This document shows positions 1-13,000 of a stretch of 64,000 nt of DNA, piece by piece. The stretch's first letter is position 1. The number at the start of each line of letters is the position of its first letter. The notes beneath the pieces were generated by a model. The model worked only from the letters and a program-made list of their open reading frames with translations, did not search any database and was not told the origin of the DNA. The DNA is from Lunularia cruciata. Its lineage: Eukaryota > Streptophyta > Marchantiopsida > Lunulariales > Lunulariaceae. The stretch lies in contig OX419762.1 in NCBI GenBank assembly GCA_948567375.1, forward strand, positions 6,888,001-6,952,000, in the 5' to 3' direction. The position numbers and the translations under genes are program-made.

Positions 1-3000
1 GAACTGTAGTGTGTGCAATCTATGTCCGTGCGTTGCCTCACCTGCTACATATACTAAAATACAGCACCTGGAGATGTTAGCAACTTGACTTGCAAGCCTC
101 GCAGTTAAGTACTTTTACTGTATATGTATGAGTGAACTCGAACGGGTTTTATCTTCAGAAAGTCATTGATTTCATGGCGGCGAAGGTGAAGAAGTGGATT
201 CACCTGATCTTGCGATGGATCTAAGTGGAATCACCTGGTCCTCCGTAAATTTAACTTGCAACCAGAAAGCCGTATTACATAGCCTTTGGCTACCGTTCTG
301 TACTCTGTAGCAACGAGCCAGCAATCGCCATATGTCTGCGCATTCCATCTTCTGATTGGTTTCTGTTATGCAGAAAGGCGATAAAATCAGGAGATAATTG
401 TGGTCTAGTATAGCTTCAGTCCTCATCTCCGCGTTCTTTTTATGGTTGGTTCGTTTCCCAATATTGTGTGCTTGCAGTCTCACTCGCAAAATCTTTCTAC
501 TCGCCGACTGGCGAGCCTACAGCTTTAAGTTATACTACGAAGAATCGTTCTCTTGTAGGGACATGGAATAAACTTTGTTTAAAACAACGTTGTGGCCTCA
601 TGGCAATTCATTAGATATTTAACACACCATGATCCTTCTAGTTCAATTCGGCCACGCAACATCTCAGGAAATTCCATACGTCTAGAAATCTACAGTACGC
701 ATCCTTGTCTACGACTAGTGTGAATCATACTGATAGTTTCTGAAAGGAAAGGCTACGTTGAAAATTACTAACCTAAGTTGTATGTCTGATACAATGCGAA
801 GGGAGAATTGGCCAACGGGACCAATAATATACCCCGAAGGATAAGGAAAAATGAATACATGCGTACCAAAAAGAGCAAAAGAAAGAAAGGGGACTCAAAC
901 CAGTCAATCTCTTCCAAGTCCGCAACGGACATCCATGGCCAAAATTTGAAAGCTTAGACTTTGCGGAGTTTTCGGGAGAAACATTATTCCAATCCAGTCT
1001 TTCCAAACCGTAGATCGAGAACTCATAGTCTTCAAAATTCCGTCGCGTGAAAGCAAGTGAATAACTTCAGGCAGTTGAAAGGACATGTTTGCAGCATTTA
1101 CAATGACTTATATTTGATCTTTCTGTTGCGTTGTAAGGAGATTAACTTCTATGGTATTAAATTCAGGACTTTTTCAATGTACTAGGTTGAAAAAAGTACC
1201 TACTAAGACTATATGAGTACCTTCGGGCACTATTTATCTTATCGTTATTATATGAGTCGTTTGATGACTATTAGGAGTAAAATATTCATCATTATAATGC
1301 TATTACTGCTCATGTGCAAAGAGAAGTTCAAAGACTTTGTGTAAGAGTACCCGGGAATTGTATGATATAAAGGAGTGATATTATTAATATGATGGCATTG
1401 TACAAGTTACTCTAGTTTGAGGAGAAAACGACAAGGAGTGCTCTTTGACGAATAACATATCTTGCGTCATGAACATCACCCTATCTCTCTGAAAATTTAG
1501 ACGTTTGGCAAGTTGACCTCAAGATGGGTCCATCAAGGTTACTTACAGTCATTAAATTGAGAATAAAACATATTCTACTGTCAATGACACATGAACGCAT
1601 TTGAAGTGTATAGAACGACAATAATTATTGAACAGTGTTTGAAGGAATATGGAACATGTACTGTGTAGCTTGTGAGCTAATTCAACATACCTATTTCGCC
1701 ATGACTGCAAATGGCCAGAATGTTAAATAGTATATCTGGAAGGAAACAAACATGGAGTACATGAGCATAAAAAAGTGCTGATAAGAACCGGAGCCTGAGG
1801 TCCATGCAAAAAGGTTAAAAGCCACCGAGAAAGGCCAAATCCACACGAGGACAGAAGAGACAATGTAACTTACAAAATAAATCTATTTATGTGAACTATA
1901 TGATATCGATCATCCAAAGTTATTTATCGTAGGTAGATAAAGTATTTTTTAGACTTGTTCGGAAATTTCAATGTCGTTACACGTTGAAAACCCAATCCTC
2001 GTGAATATTCTAGTTACCCGGTGATGAAAACCCAATATCTATGAATATTGTAAAATGCCCGGATACCCGCTGAGTAAAGTAGAAGGTGAGTATGGCGGCT
2101 AGAGAGATAAAGATCCTCTCCATTCAAGTGGATCAAATCGGGTCTTCCCATCCTTCGTGTTAGCTAAGCTATCGCCTTTTCTCGCAAGTGGAGGTAAGGG
2201 TGTTCAAGTTTAGAGATATATATTTATACTCGTGTCTTATGTAGCGTAGATTGTTTCCTTCTACGATAACAACTTTTACATATTGTTTACCACTTATTTC
2301 CGTGAACATTCTTGTAGTTTCCTTTCAAAAAGCATGTCCTTTCTTAATATAGAAAATATGATATTTACTACATAGATTATATTCTAAAAAGTAATGAATC
2401 TTTCAAATTTTATTTGCAAGATCTATATTAATGGACAACTCGATTCCAAGAAATAACTACAGAAAGTCATGGTGATTCGATAAGAGAGAGAGAGAATGTT
2501 ACACTTCACAATCTAACCATGTGATTTCTAATATCATGGAAACTTTGTCATTGATTCATACCTTAACCAAGGCAGAACTGCTAAAGATCGCACTGCAGCT
2601 ATATTCCTTTCTTCACATGATTGCTATTGACCGCACATGTGGCGAAACTGTGGCTGGTCAATCTAGATCTTGACTTCGCGACAATAAACACTGTGACGTT
2701 GTTTTCAGCTATTGATTGATTTTCCTGTCCTTTACTTTTCTTTCCAGATACTTTTAAGATAGGATAAAAGACTGCCTCTAGAGTATATCCCATATGAAAT
2801 GTAAATGTCTGAAGATCAAAAGATAATATATAAAAAGTGAACATCGTATGCAGCTGATATGTGGTCTATCGATATAAAGCAAGTATTTCCGTGCCTCTAA
2901 CGTTGTTTCTCAGTTTGCTGGACCTTCAAAATGCTGAAGAGTTTTTGTATTCCTCCGCCATGTTCTAGATCCAATCTTCACCTTCCATGATAGATCCAGG

Positions 3001-3162
3001 TCATAGCCACGGTACCTACAAATAAAGAGAAATCCATAATCTGCTCCAAACATTCTTCGCCTCGATGTGATTGCAAAATCCAAATCAAGATCTGGTCGTC
3101 AAGTCTGCTTTGCTCTCCTCCTCTCCAGACATTTGTGCTGTTCAAGTTCTTTATGGAACAAA
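1..3162. other. Intergenic stretch upstream of the subtilase; no convincing gene
   Basis: Only short open stretches under about 105 codons occur here on either strand. None shows a recognised domain, a convincing exon chain or codon usage that stands out, so I call no gene. The last few hundred bases before 3163 are presumably promoter and 5' leader of the subtilase copy. Visible local structure is a short imperfect repeat around 1986-2045 (two copies of a GAAAACCCAAT...TGAATATT pattern) and one copy of a dispersed motif at 2140-2161, described separately. Confidence 0.5.
2140..2161 (+). repeat. Copy 1 of a dispersed 22-bp motif (GGGTCTTCCCATCCTTCGTG core)
   Basis: This 22-bp word recurs exactly at 15943-15964. 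A diverged form lies on the minus strand near 20895-20920, inside a SINE. Downstream, copies 1 and 2 also share an ATCGCC-TTTT string at matching spacing. The shared block therefore looks like the remains of a repeated element, perhaps a common SINE tail module, and not chance. The element boundaries around this copy are not visible. Confidence 0.55.
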
Positions 3163-6100
3163 ATGAAGATGTTGGAGTTCATCATGTGCATAGTTCTGAT
3201 TATTTCTTCTCTCGACCAATTTCAAGCTGTCAATGGTGTGAAAGCTAAGGTTTGTAGACAACAGCCGATCAGCTTCCCAAATTACATCGTTCCACTATGT
3301 TTGGACTATAGAGGTGGAAGCTAACCATAGCTACCCAGTTGGATCTATTCGCTACTGCCTGATGAGAGGTTTATGATTTCATTCGATTGCGAATTGTCAT
3401 CGTGAGATATCAGCTGTATATTGTCTATTTGGGTACCAACACTCATCCAACGATAGAGGCCACCCACAATGCGCACCACCACATTTTATCACATGTATTT
3501 GAGAGGTAAGTATTTAGTTCCCTGTCCTGAATCAGACGTTCATGCCGGAATGTGTTTGTGATCTTTCAGAGCAAGTGATATTTATCATTCTGACGCATCC
3601 TCTCATGATCAGAGGGCAAGCGGGTGGGAATGGTGCTAAAAATGGAAATGTGTATATTGTTTTGTGCTAGAGTCTCCTTTGAGGATGAAATTTTCAAGGA
3701 GCTCCTTGATATTTGTTATCATTTATGACGTTATGAATTGATCTCAGCAGATGATTGAAATACTCTGACAGTTCTTCCACAATCTAAACCTGTCAACGGC
3801 GTACAGCAAGGATGAAGCTACAGCATGTCTCATATATCATTATAAGCATGCATTCAGTGGCTTTTCAGCGATGCTTACACAATCTCAAGCTGACATTCTC
3901 GCTGGTACGTATCCGCTGCCCAGATGTTCCCGCCATGAAAGAAGCTCTGTTTCTCAGGTTTTTATAAACTTCAGCAAGTCCTGAGAGTCTCGTTACCGTC
4001 AGGAGAAGTTACAAGGACGTCGTTCAGGGTTTTCTCCATCACCTTCAGATCAAACAGTAGATTTCAGGAACTCAGCTTTCCTGCAATATACATCTCAATC
4101 CTGTAGCATATGTTACATGCTCCAGTAACTTACTCAAGGGTCCTCCCCATATCGTATCAGGTCCATGTCAAATTGAATGTTTTCTTTGGTGCAGCGCTAC
4201 CAGAAGTGGTCTCTGTTTTCGAATGCGAAGTATTGGACCTTCACACGACAAGGACGTGGGAATATGTAGGGTTGAGATCGTCAGCTGGACTATGGCCAGA
4301 AAAGAAGTTTGGAGAAGATGTTATCATTGGCGTGATAGACTCTGGTACGGAAAATGTCTTCCATAAACAGTTTTGCATTTCAGCTTTAAAACACATCTGC
4401 ATGCGCAATTGAGGATCTGATCATTATTACTGGCATCACTTAGACCACTCAAAGCTTCGAAAGGACCATTTGAGACGAGTTGCTCACATTCGATGTGCCG
4501 TGCAGAACGAAGGTGGTTGTTAAATTTAGAATTTTCTCCATGCAATTTACTGATTCAAACAAATCGTCTTTACGGCACGAATATGGCCCGAATCAGCTAG
4601 CTTCAGTGATGAGGGACTGTCTGCAATTCCCGCTCGATGGAAGGAGAATGTTTGCCAGGATAGCAGTTCGATCCTGCTGAACACTGTAACAAGTGAATTT
4701 AAAGTCTGGTGAACAAACCGAAACACAGGCACTGAGAAAAAAATTTGATGCATACAACATCCCGCAACTTCCTGTTAAGCGTATTAACATGCTTGTTTCT
4801 TTAGGAGGAGTTTTGAATATCAGATCTATGCCTAGCTTTATTCTTTCGGTTGCATTTTACTTAATACCATCTTGTTATGAAAACAGCAAAATTATAGGAG
4901 CCAAATGGTATGTCGCGGGAGCCGAAAAGGAAGCTAATTTCCGTGCTTCAGACATTGTAAGGTCGGCGAGGGACACGATGGGGCATGGTACGCACTGTGC
5001 GTCTACAGCTGCAGGTGTTCATGTGCCTAACGTCAGCTTCTTTGGCATTGCGTCTGGGACGGCAGCCGGTGTTGCTCCAAATGCCAGGATTGCAAAGTAC
5101 AAAGCCTATGGCAACGTCAGCAGATACTCTTGCAGCGTTTGACGACGCAATCAAGGATGGCGTTGATATTATCTCCTACTCTGGTGGCCCTTCCTTTGCT
5201 CGACCCTTTTTATCGGATATCATGAGTTATCATGCGGTTCAAGCAGGGATTTTGGTGTCGCAGCCCGCAGGAAATGAAGGACCTCAACTGGGAACAGTTG
5301 TAAGTGTGGCACCTTTGGTGCTTACTGTTGCAGCAAGTACCTTTAACCGAGAATTCATTACCGAGGTGAAGCTACGAGATGAAACGATTGTTCAGGTTTG
5401 TGGAGTCTGACTTGTCTCGGCCTTGCTTTCGAGTATTAAAATATATAAATAGGCTATGAAAAGCGTTCTCCTTTGACATTTGATTTTCCAGGTTCCTGTG
5501 TAAAACTTTTTCATTGCCGTTAATGTGCAGGGGTTAGCAATGGGCACGGAAAGTGGATTTATCGAAGAACCGCATACCTTAATTTCTGGAGCCTCAATAC
5601 CAGCACCAAACTTCTCTTCTGCCGATTCAGCGTAATTTCTGTTCCCACACGTATGCGGATTCCCTGCATGAGATTCATTCTTGCATCTCATACGGAATAG
5701 CCACTGAAAACACTCACACTTATGCATGTACTGAAAATTTGAACTAGTGCACAATCTGACCAGGTGAATATGATTTCTCATGCTCAGGTTGTGTCTTCCT
5801 GGATCTCTTGATCAAGCAGCCGCTGTCGGGAACATAATCATCTGTACACAAGAACCAACCTCCGTGATAAATGGCACTTTAACTAATGAACATGGTTACA
5901 TCGCAACTAACACTGTTGCTCGAGCAGGAAGATACGGAACGATCGTTGTTAGTGACAACGTGGCTGACCTATTTATAAGATTTGACAGCAGGACTAGTCA
6001 GTTTGCAAGCCTGCCGGTCGGATCTGTGATCTCTTCATCGCAGGCAACAGGAATTGAGACCTATGTACTTAACAGCCCAAGGTATGAGGACCTATACCTA

Positions 6101-7828
6101 TACACTCACCACATAAAGGGATCCACATGAAGTGCAGAATCAGGAAAACTTAAGAAGAAATGCCTTTCGAATCTGATATAATTCATGGTTGGATTGAAAT
6201 CTTAATCCCTGTGGAGAGTAAATGGACCTGAAATGCATGCTGACGACTTCAAGTGTCATATTCTAAATCACCTCGGTTCCACTTTAAGATCGGGTAAATC
6301 TAGAGAAACCTAGTTTCATGAGAGAGAAAAACGGTTTTCAATCGGACTTTTGCACACCTTCAATGCATCAACGCAGTACATATTTGGCGGGAACTTTTCA
6401 CTTCTAGTGCAATACGGTCTCTTAATTTACTTTCGGTTTTGGTCTCCGAAGTCTGTGATTTCTAACTTGCAGTCATGGTTCCTCGACAAGCAGTCCAACG
6501 GCAACAATCAAGCATCCATCCACAGTCATCAGGGCAAATTCGACTTCAGTTATAACGCCCTTTTCAACCTGTGGTCCCAATGTAATCGAGTTATTGAAGG
6601 CAAGCATTCTATACATACAAATACCGCATTTAGTGTGAACTGTCCAAATTGATATGCTTATCATAACCCTTCGTAACCAATGTTGTTTTAGTGAACAAAG
6701 TCTACAAAAGTCTATATTAGGAGTTAGCTCAGAGTGATCTACCATTCAATTCTATTTATACGGCTACTTGAAGTATTACCGGTCGCAAGATCTATACTTG
6801 CAGCCAGATCTAACTGCACCAGGAGTCGACATTCTGGCTGCTTACACCGAAGCCAAAGGTGTTGAAGATGCGGCGAAGTACACACTCCAATCTGGCACTT
6901 CTATGTCCTGCCCACATGTAAGCGGAGCGGCAGCACTGATCAAAGCTAAGCATCCAAGCTGGAGTCCTTCAGCAATAAAGTCCGCTCTCATGACAACAGG
7001 TGAAAGTAATTCCATTCACCACACTAAAATTAGGAAAACTCCTTACCGTTCTAAGGGAGTTGGACTTCGGGTTTCTTGTGAAGTGAGATGAGAAACTGTT
7101 TCGTAGTTGAGTTGGAGTTCTACGTACTTCCATTAATTAGGCGTTGGGATCGGACTTCTAGCGTCATTGTTAAGGAGTTTTAGGTTTTTATTTACATTCT
7201 AAGCTCCATCTTGTTGAAATTTGTAAACGAACTAGGTCTGAAAATGTTGATCAACATCAAGAGAGTTAGGTCATGACATTCGTGTCTTTTGGCTCTGGAA
7301 TGCAGCAAGAACTTTGAAGACGGGTAGTAGTCTCGATTGGGGAGCAGGAGAAATCGACGTTATATCAGCCGTGGATCCTGGACTAGTTTATGATCTGACC
7401 ACACGGGATTATGATGTATTTCTTTGCAGTGCCGGTTACACAAACGCAGACTACAGGCCCATAACAGGCTCCGATCTCTCCTCATGCCCCAATCCCATCC
7501 CACGCCCGGAAGACTTGAATTACCAACAATCTCCGTGAACGCCAACAGTGACTTGATTCGGACATTAACTTTCGTAGATGGCAGTGCGCCAACGGGGTCA
7601 ACCTACAACGTGACAGTGGTTGAGCCTGCTGGTATTTCAATCACAAGTGAACTGAGAGCCCTTTCTTTCACACAACTGAATGAGAGCCACAGTTTCACGG
7701 TGTCTATTAGGATTCTACACACCACGGCGATTCTTCCCAGTTTTGGATCCCTGACATGGTCGGATGGCAAGCACAAAGTCAACAGCATCATGATGATTCA
7801 TAATTTTGTAGTAAGTAACCATGCGTAG
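3163..7828 (+). pseudogene. Subtilisin-like serine protease (plant S8A subtilase), probably a pseudogene
   Basis: Plant subtilases are secreted proteases of the apoplast. Exons I can place are 3163-3249 (signal peptide), 3414-3505 and 3807-3904 (I9 propeptide, YIVYLG and SGFSA), 4195-4344 (VIDSG, catalytic Asp), 4579-4708 (IWPES), 4887-5395 (GHGTHCAS His; GNEGP oxyanion Asn), 5531-5631 and 5788-6081 (PA domain, CLPGSLD), 6473-6599, 6804-6999 ([11 protein letters not shown], catalytic Ser) and 7306-7828 (DPGLVYD, then a fibronectin III-like end, FGSLTWSDGKHKV). Together they give about 770 residues, a normal family length. The start at 3163 is chosen because it opens directly on a hydrophobic signal peptide (MKMLEFIMCIVLIIS). 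All other junctions join in phase. Three lesions argue against function: the exon at 4579 is preceded by AC and has no usable in-phase AG; the frame changes at about 5105-5125 (AKYKAYG to ADTLAAFDDAI) with no room for an intron; and it changes again at about 7520, where one C seems lost in the DLNYP motif. Sequencing error is the alternative. The intron after 6599 begins with GC. Confidence 0.85.
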
Positions 7829-10063
7829 AAACTGGTTAAAGTAGAGCTAGTTTCTTCATATTATGCTTCAATTATTCTGTATATTGTAAACTGCAATTTG
7901 AATGCAAGGTCACTCGTCTCAGAAAAGTGATCAGCTAATAGGATCCACATACGGGGTTCTAGATCTTCGATATTTTCTTTCCTGAATTTGATTTTATGGT
8001 ACCGCAGGAGAAATGTATAAGAATTCATCACTTCAGACGGTCAACTAGAACGACCCGCCTATTGATGCCGCCATCATTATTGATCCTGGTGAGCTTTTGG
8101 ATTGTTCTGCTCTATCACATGCAACTGACATCTCAAACTCCGATTTGCCTCGAAGACCTTAAAGAAGAGCTATTCATGGGTCCAGGTCGTCTGACTTTTT
8201 CTGCATTCTATCTAATTACACAAGTTCAGTTCCTCATTGTTCTGTACTTTGACGTACAATTCATATGAGTTCTTCATTCATTTCGTTTTGCTGTGGCTAC
8301 TTCTCGTGTAGCCAGTAGATCAAGATAAGCGTTTAGAAAGCATGTGAATGAGTGGGAACAAGCTCAACTTGAATATCTTTATCCTTCTAGGAGTCAAGGG
8401 GAACGAGACCACTGTTGGGTCGTGGGGCCGAGGTTTACTGTTCGTCAAGAGATACAGCACGTCGATAAATTGAAATTTGTTAGGCTCTCATGTTAGGGGG
8501 CATTCAACACAGACTTTGTGCAACAAATCAGACAATAAGGAAACCCAATTTGGAATTTTGCACGTGCGAGATAATATACAATAGTTCTATATTATCGAGT
8601 TTCACCTATGCGAGGTTATATAGAGCTGTTGGTGATAGAGACTTCGACGTAAGCGATGACACTTCCACACAACTCCTCAAAAGAAGGCGTGTGTATTCCG
8701 GAGATAAAGGCTGTGAACTAGTTTTAGGGGAAGAGAGTTTAAGACGTGGGTAGCCGAGATCAATAAAGAGAAGCAACTTAGGTCAGGGATTTCCAACGAG
8801 ATATGAAAGCCAATTGAGTGAGATGAAACATAGTCTCATCCGATGGATCCCTTTAAGAAACATTTTGGAGCTCAAAATCTACAGCAGAAAGTTGATTGTA
8901 CTGAATGTGTTGATGTTGAATGTACTGAATTTGTAAGTACAAAGTCAAACTTCCAACTTCCAGTGACCCTTCCAGCAGGTTTGGGACTGATAGGGAGACT
9001 GTCTACACATGAGCACAGTTACTGTACCGAAGAGCAAGCTTCTTCCGCTTCATGCACTTGAGCTGGAATGCTGGCATACTGCTTCGTTTCTTCCCTTTAT
9101 GCTTGGGGCAAGTTCGTGATTTCTAAGCAAGCATATCCATGGACATGTTTGGTTATCGAGCCAATATTCTCTTTTCTGTAGGCTTCATAGAAGATTCAAA
9201 CTTTGGCCAGTAACGAAACAAGTCCTAAACAAAACGTCATATTTCAGAAGTCATCGGGCAATTTGTCCCCTCTCAAGAATCACAAGACAAGTACCTCTTT
9301 CCTTAAGTACCATTACACTGAACTTGCCTGGCAGACGTTGCAAACTTCATTGAAGTCTAAGGATGCTAGGTTCTGGTGGATTACGCTTATCGTTCTAATT
9401 AGTTTTCGCATCAACCATTTAGAGCCCCTTACATGCTGTTGAGGTATCCTTGTTGTGCGCATGTTTAGCTTTTCGTCCAGTTAAAGCCTATTAAATCTGC
9501 GAAGCTTTTGGAGCAATCACCTGGAGCTCATGCAAAACGCCCACAGGGAGAAACAGTTTTCAGCACTGATGTTGAACCGGCATTTGCAAGTTATGGTACC
9601 GGATGTGTCACACGGTTTTAGGGATGTGTGAGCCTTGTAGCTATGACATATGCAATTTCAACCATCAAGACACTGTACCTCCGAAGATGGACAGAGCTTC
9701 ATTGATAACGTCTTGAAGGTAAATCGTACAATTCTTTAGATCCCTGAAAGGGAGTTCAATATCCACGTAACCTGCAATAGATATCTATCAAGACCTTCCA
9801 ATCAACTCGAGGAATTCAGTGTCTCAAGTTACGATGCTAGGCTTCCCTGCAATGTTACATAACCAACTACAATTTTACACCCTCAATGTGAAAGATAGAT
9901 CATATATTTACAAACAAATCCTAGTGAAAAGAATCTAGAGGTGCATCTAAGGTTCACTGTCCAAAACCATAATATATTCTGATAGCCAACGATTCCAATT
10001 AAGGGCATGTAATCGACAAATTCATGGACAAAAATCTCACACTCGATCGTTCGCTTGCAGTCA
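7829..10063. other. Intergenic stretch between the two genes; no supported gene
   Basis: The first part is presumably 3' UTR and downstream DNA of the subtilase copy. Open stretches of 70-90 codons on the plus strand (7996-8268, 8490-8753, 8843-9061, 9203-9442) carry no motif I recognise and do not link into an exon chain. The short stretch 8620-8753 is rich in charged residues and could be a fragment of an old element, but I cannot assign it. The far end is the 3' flank of the minus-strand gene whose stop codon is at 10064-10066. Confidence 0.5.
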
Positions 10064-13000
10064 CTAGCTGTATCCACCACTAACTGCCCTGGATCTGTTG
10101 TTGAGCAACATTGCCTCTCGATTGCGGCGACTTTTGAAGAGCTTCTCCATCGTTTTCTGATGCTGGTACGCGGCCCTCTCCGCTTCGCTCTGAAATGCGG
10201 TTGGTGGGGGCATACCTGTGGGTGTGATCAATCCAGAAGAGGTGGGAGAAAGGTGAAGAGAAGGGGATGACGGTGTGGAGATCACCATGTCATCGTTATC
10301 ATGAGAAGAAGGATTGATCTGTAGAGTGAGTTGAGGTAAGGTGGGAAATGTGAGGCTTCCCGAACGGTGATGCTCTGGTGTCAGAGGTGCTGATTGTTGG
10401 CTTCTTTGCTGCTCGAGCTGTGGGACTGAATGTTGATCCCTGTGATGCTCATTCTGAGGCAAAATTTGTTGCGGTCGACGATTTTCGAACTGCATCTGAG
10501 GGAGTGACTGTTGCTGACGATGTTGCTCGGCCTGAGACATAAACGGTGGATGCCGGTTGTACTCTGGCTCCGGCATTGACTGCGGATGTCGATGGTTGTA
10601 GTTTTCCGGCTGCGAAACTGAATGCTCCTGTCTGTGATGTTCGGGCTGATACATGGGCTGTTGTGGCTGTCGATGAATCTCGGTCTGGAATTGTAGGGGC
10701 TGGGATAGACGATGTTGTTCTAGTTGAGCAACTGACTGAGTCTGTCGATGAGGTTCAGAGAGAGGCTGAGTCTGTCGATGAGGTTCAGAGTGAGGTTGAG
10801 TCTGTCGATGAGGTTCAGAGTGAGGCAGAGGTTGTGACTGTTGGACGTTCAGTACGTTATGAGTTCGGCTAATCCGCTCGGCAATTGTTGTGTTGCTCCT
10901 TGTACGGGCGGACACGTACGGTGGGCTACTTTTCGGAGAGGGATTACTCTTGTTAGACGAGTTACTCTCCACCGATTTAGTTCTCTGCATTACTCTTTGC
11001 TGTTGCATGGTAGAAGTGGATGAAGAGAGGGTCTCCACTGATCGAATCTGTTCCACGCTATGTACTTCATGTTGTTGTTGCATTGCAGTAGGACTGTCTC
11101 CAGTTCTGGAATGAGGCCTAGATTGAGCATATCGCAGATCCTGGTGTTGATGTAGCTGGAGAGAGGAGGAAACATCCTCTGCAGTAGATTGTGTCCTGGA
11201 ACGAGGATAACGTTGCTGCTCCTGCTGAAAATTGGTGGGGCTTTCCACCAGAGATGGAACTCTAGAATGAGTTCTGGATTGTTGCTCTTGCTTTTGGAAA
11301 GCAAATTCAACTTTCTTCTCATACTTCTTTTGCTTTTGGATGCCATTGCCGCTCACAGTATTCACAGCAGCAGCATCTTGCAGGAAGGTGTACATTTGCG
11401 CAGATCGCCAGGCGTCGTCGACCTGCATTGGAGTCTCGTCCAAAATCTCTAATTCTGGGTTATAATCTACCCAATGAGAGGGACCAATGTCCTTGCCTTC
11501 ATGAAGATTGCGTATATCTTGCTCGTCCGCTGCAAATATCCTGGGAAACAAATTGTGCCATCAGGTGTGAGTGATTGTTTCATTAGAACTAATTTGTAAA
11601 ATTACAATGCGGGGTAGCTAGACACCAGAGCGTTCAATCAACAAATAAAGTCTGAATGTATGAAGGAAACTCTAGAGGACATTAACTACCAACAACGCTG
11701 AGAAGCAAACAATTACCGTGGAGGAAGAGGTGCAGATTCGGGCCTGCCTAGCAGCCCATGAGGAATGTTTTCCTCTTGACGGCCATAGTTCCCGCCGTCG
11801 TCGAGAGAATTGATGCGACTAATGCCACGTCGATCACCTTCGTCGACCGAAGATTGTGGATTACTCGCTGTGTCCGATCGATAAGTGTCCAGCTGTAGAA
11901 AATTATCAGTAAGCAACGGCAAATTCTCATGAATTACAACGGCAAACAGGTCTAGATTTGGCGGGGAAGGGAAAGGTTGGGAAGATACCGGAATTCTAAG
12001 CCTGTTGCAATATAAACGAGACGTCAATGTAATAGTGTAACGAGACAGAAGGGAAACCTGAATCGGTTTTTGAGGATCAGCCTGAGTATGTACCTCCATC
12101 CGTAACTTCTGCATCTCCTCTTCAGCTTTCTCCAGCTTCATCTTCAAAGCCTCAGCGTGCAGCCGGTCAATGAGTGCCTGTTGGTTTCTCTCTCTCCGTC
12201 TGGATGTCCTTTCTCCGGTGGAGTCTGTGGACATGTCGAAATCTGATTCCATGTTGTTGGAATGAGAACTTGCCTCAGTGCTGGTTGTCCGGCTTGATCG
12301 GCCGGGAGAATCTTTCTCGAGCGAGTACTTGGAATATGTTGACGACTTCTCTTGGGGCTTCGGGTACTGCCTAATCCCGGGTGTTCTGAAATTATCTCCA
12401 GCGCTGTAAGTTTGATGACGCTGATGGTTCGTACGTGCCACAGGGTACAATGGAGAGCACAAGGGCTCTTCATACCCACCAACTGCACACATCCATAAAC
12501 GGCAGTTATGATCATTAGCTGACTGTGAAGGTGCATTCTTATTAGAAAGACTTGATTGCGACGTTTAGGGTGAGTGAAACCGTATTCGCCCATTTAATTT
12601 GTTTCCAAGAGAACTTTTAACGACATGTGCAGCATGAAGGCCCACTTATGGATCCGAACACAGGAACTTACATTCTACAGGATCCACTGGATTTCGAGGA
12701 GGCGGTGGAGAAACACTTTTAATTACATACGGTGCACCTCCTCCAGAACCAGAGCTCGTTGAAGATTTGCCACTTGAACTCTTTGCCATACCCTGCTGAA
12801 CAAAGATGGGTGATGTAGAAAGTCAGCATTCGCATGAATAAGTTGAAATTAACGGAATTTCTAATCTACAATCAATGTGAGGACGGATGAATTATCGTGC
12901 AACCGGAGATACGTGAATTTGGTGGTATGGACTATATGAGTGCTCGAGCCCTCCATCCAGGTGATGTAACTATAGAACAAACAAAGTGTTTCCGCATCGT

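Noticed and set aside
10546-11114. Plus-strand open stretches opposite exon 6 of the 847-aa gene
   Set aside because: They are mirror images of the Gln/His-rich repeats on the minus strand. The minus-strand exon joins in phase with five others, while these do not link to anything.
11713-12492. A single 259-codon minus-strand exon
   Set aside because: The open frame runs through what is better read as an intron (12057-11893). Splicing at GT-AG sites joins the flanking parts in phase.
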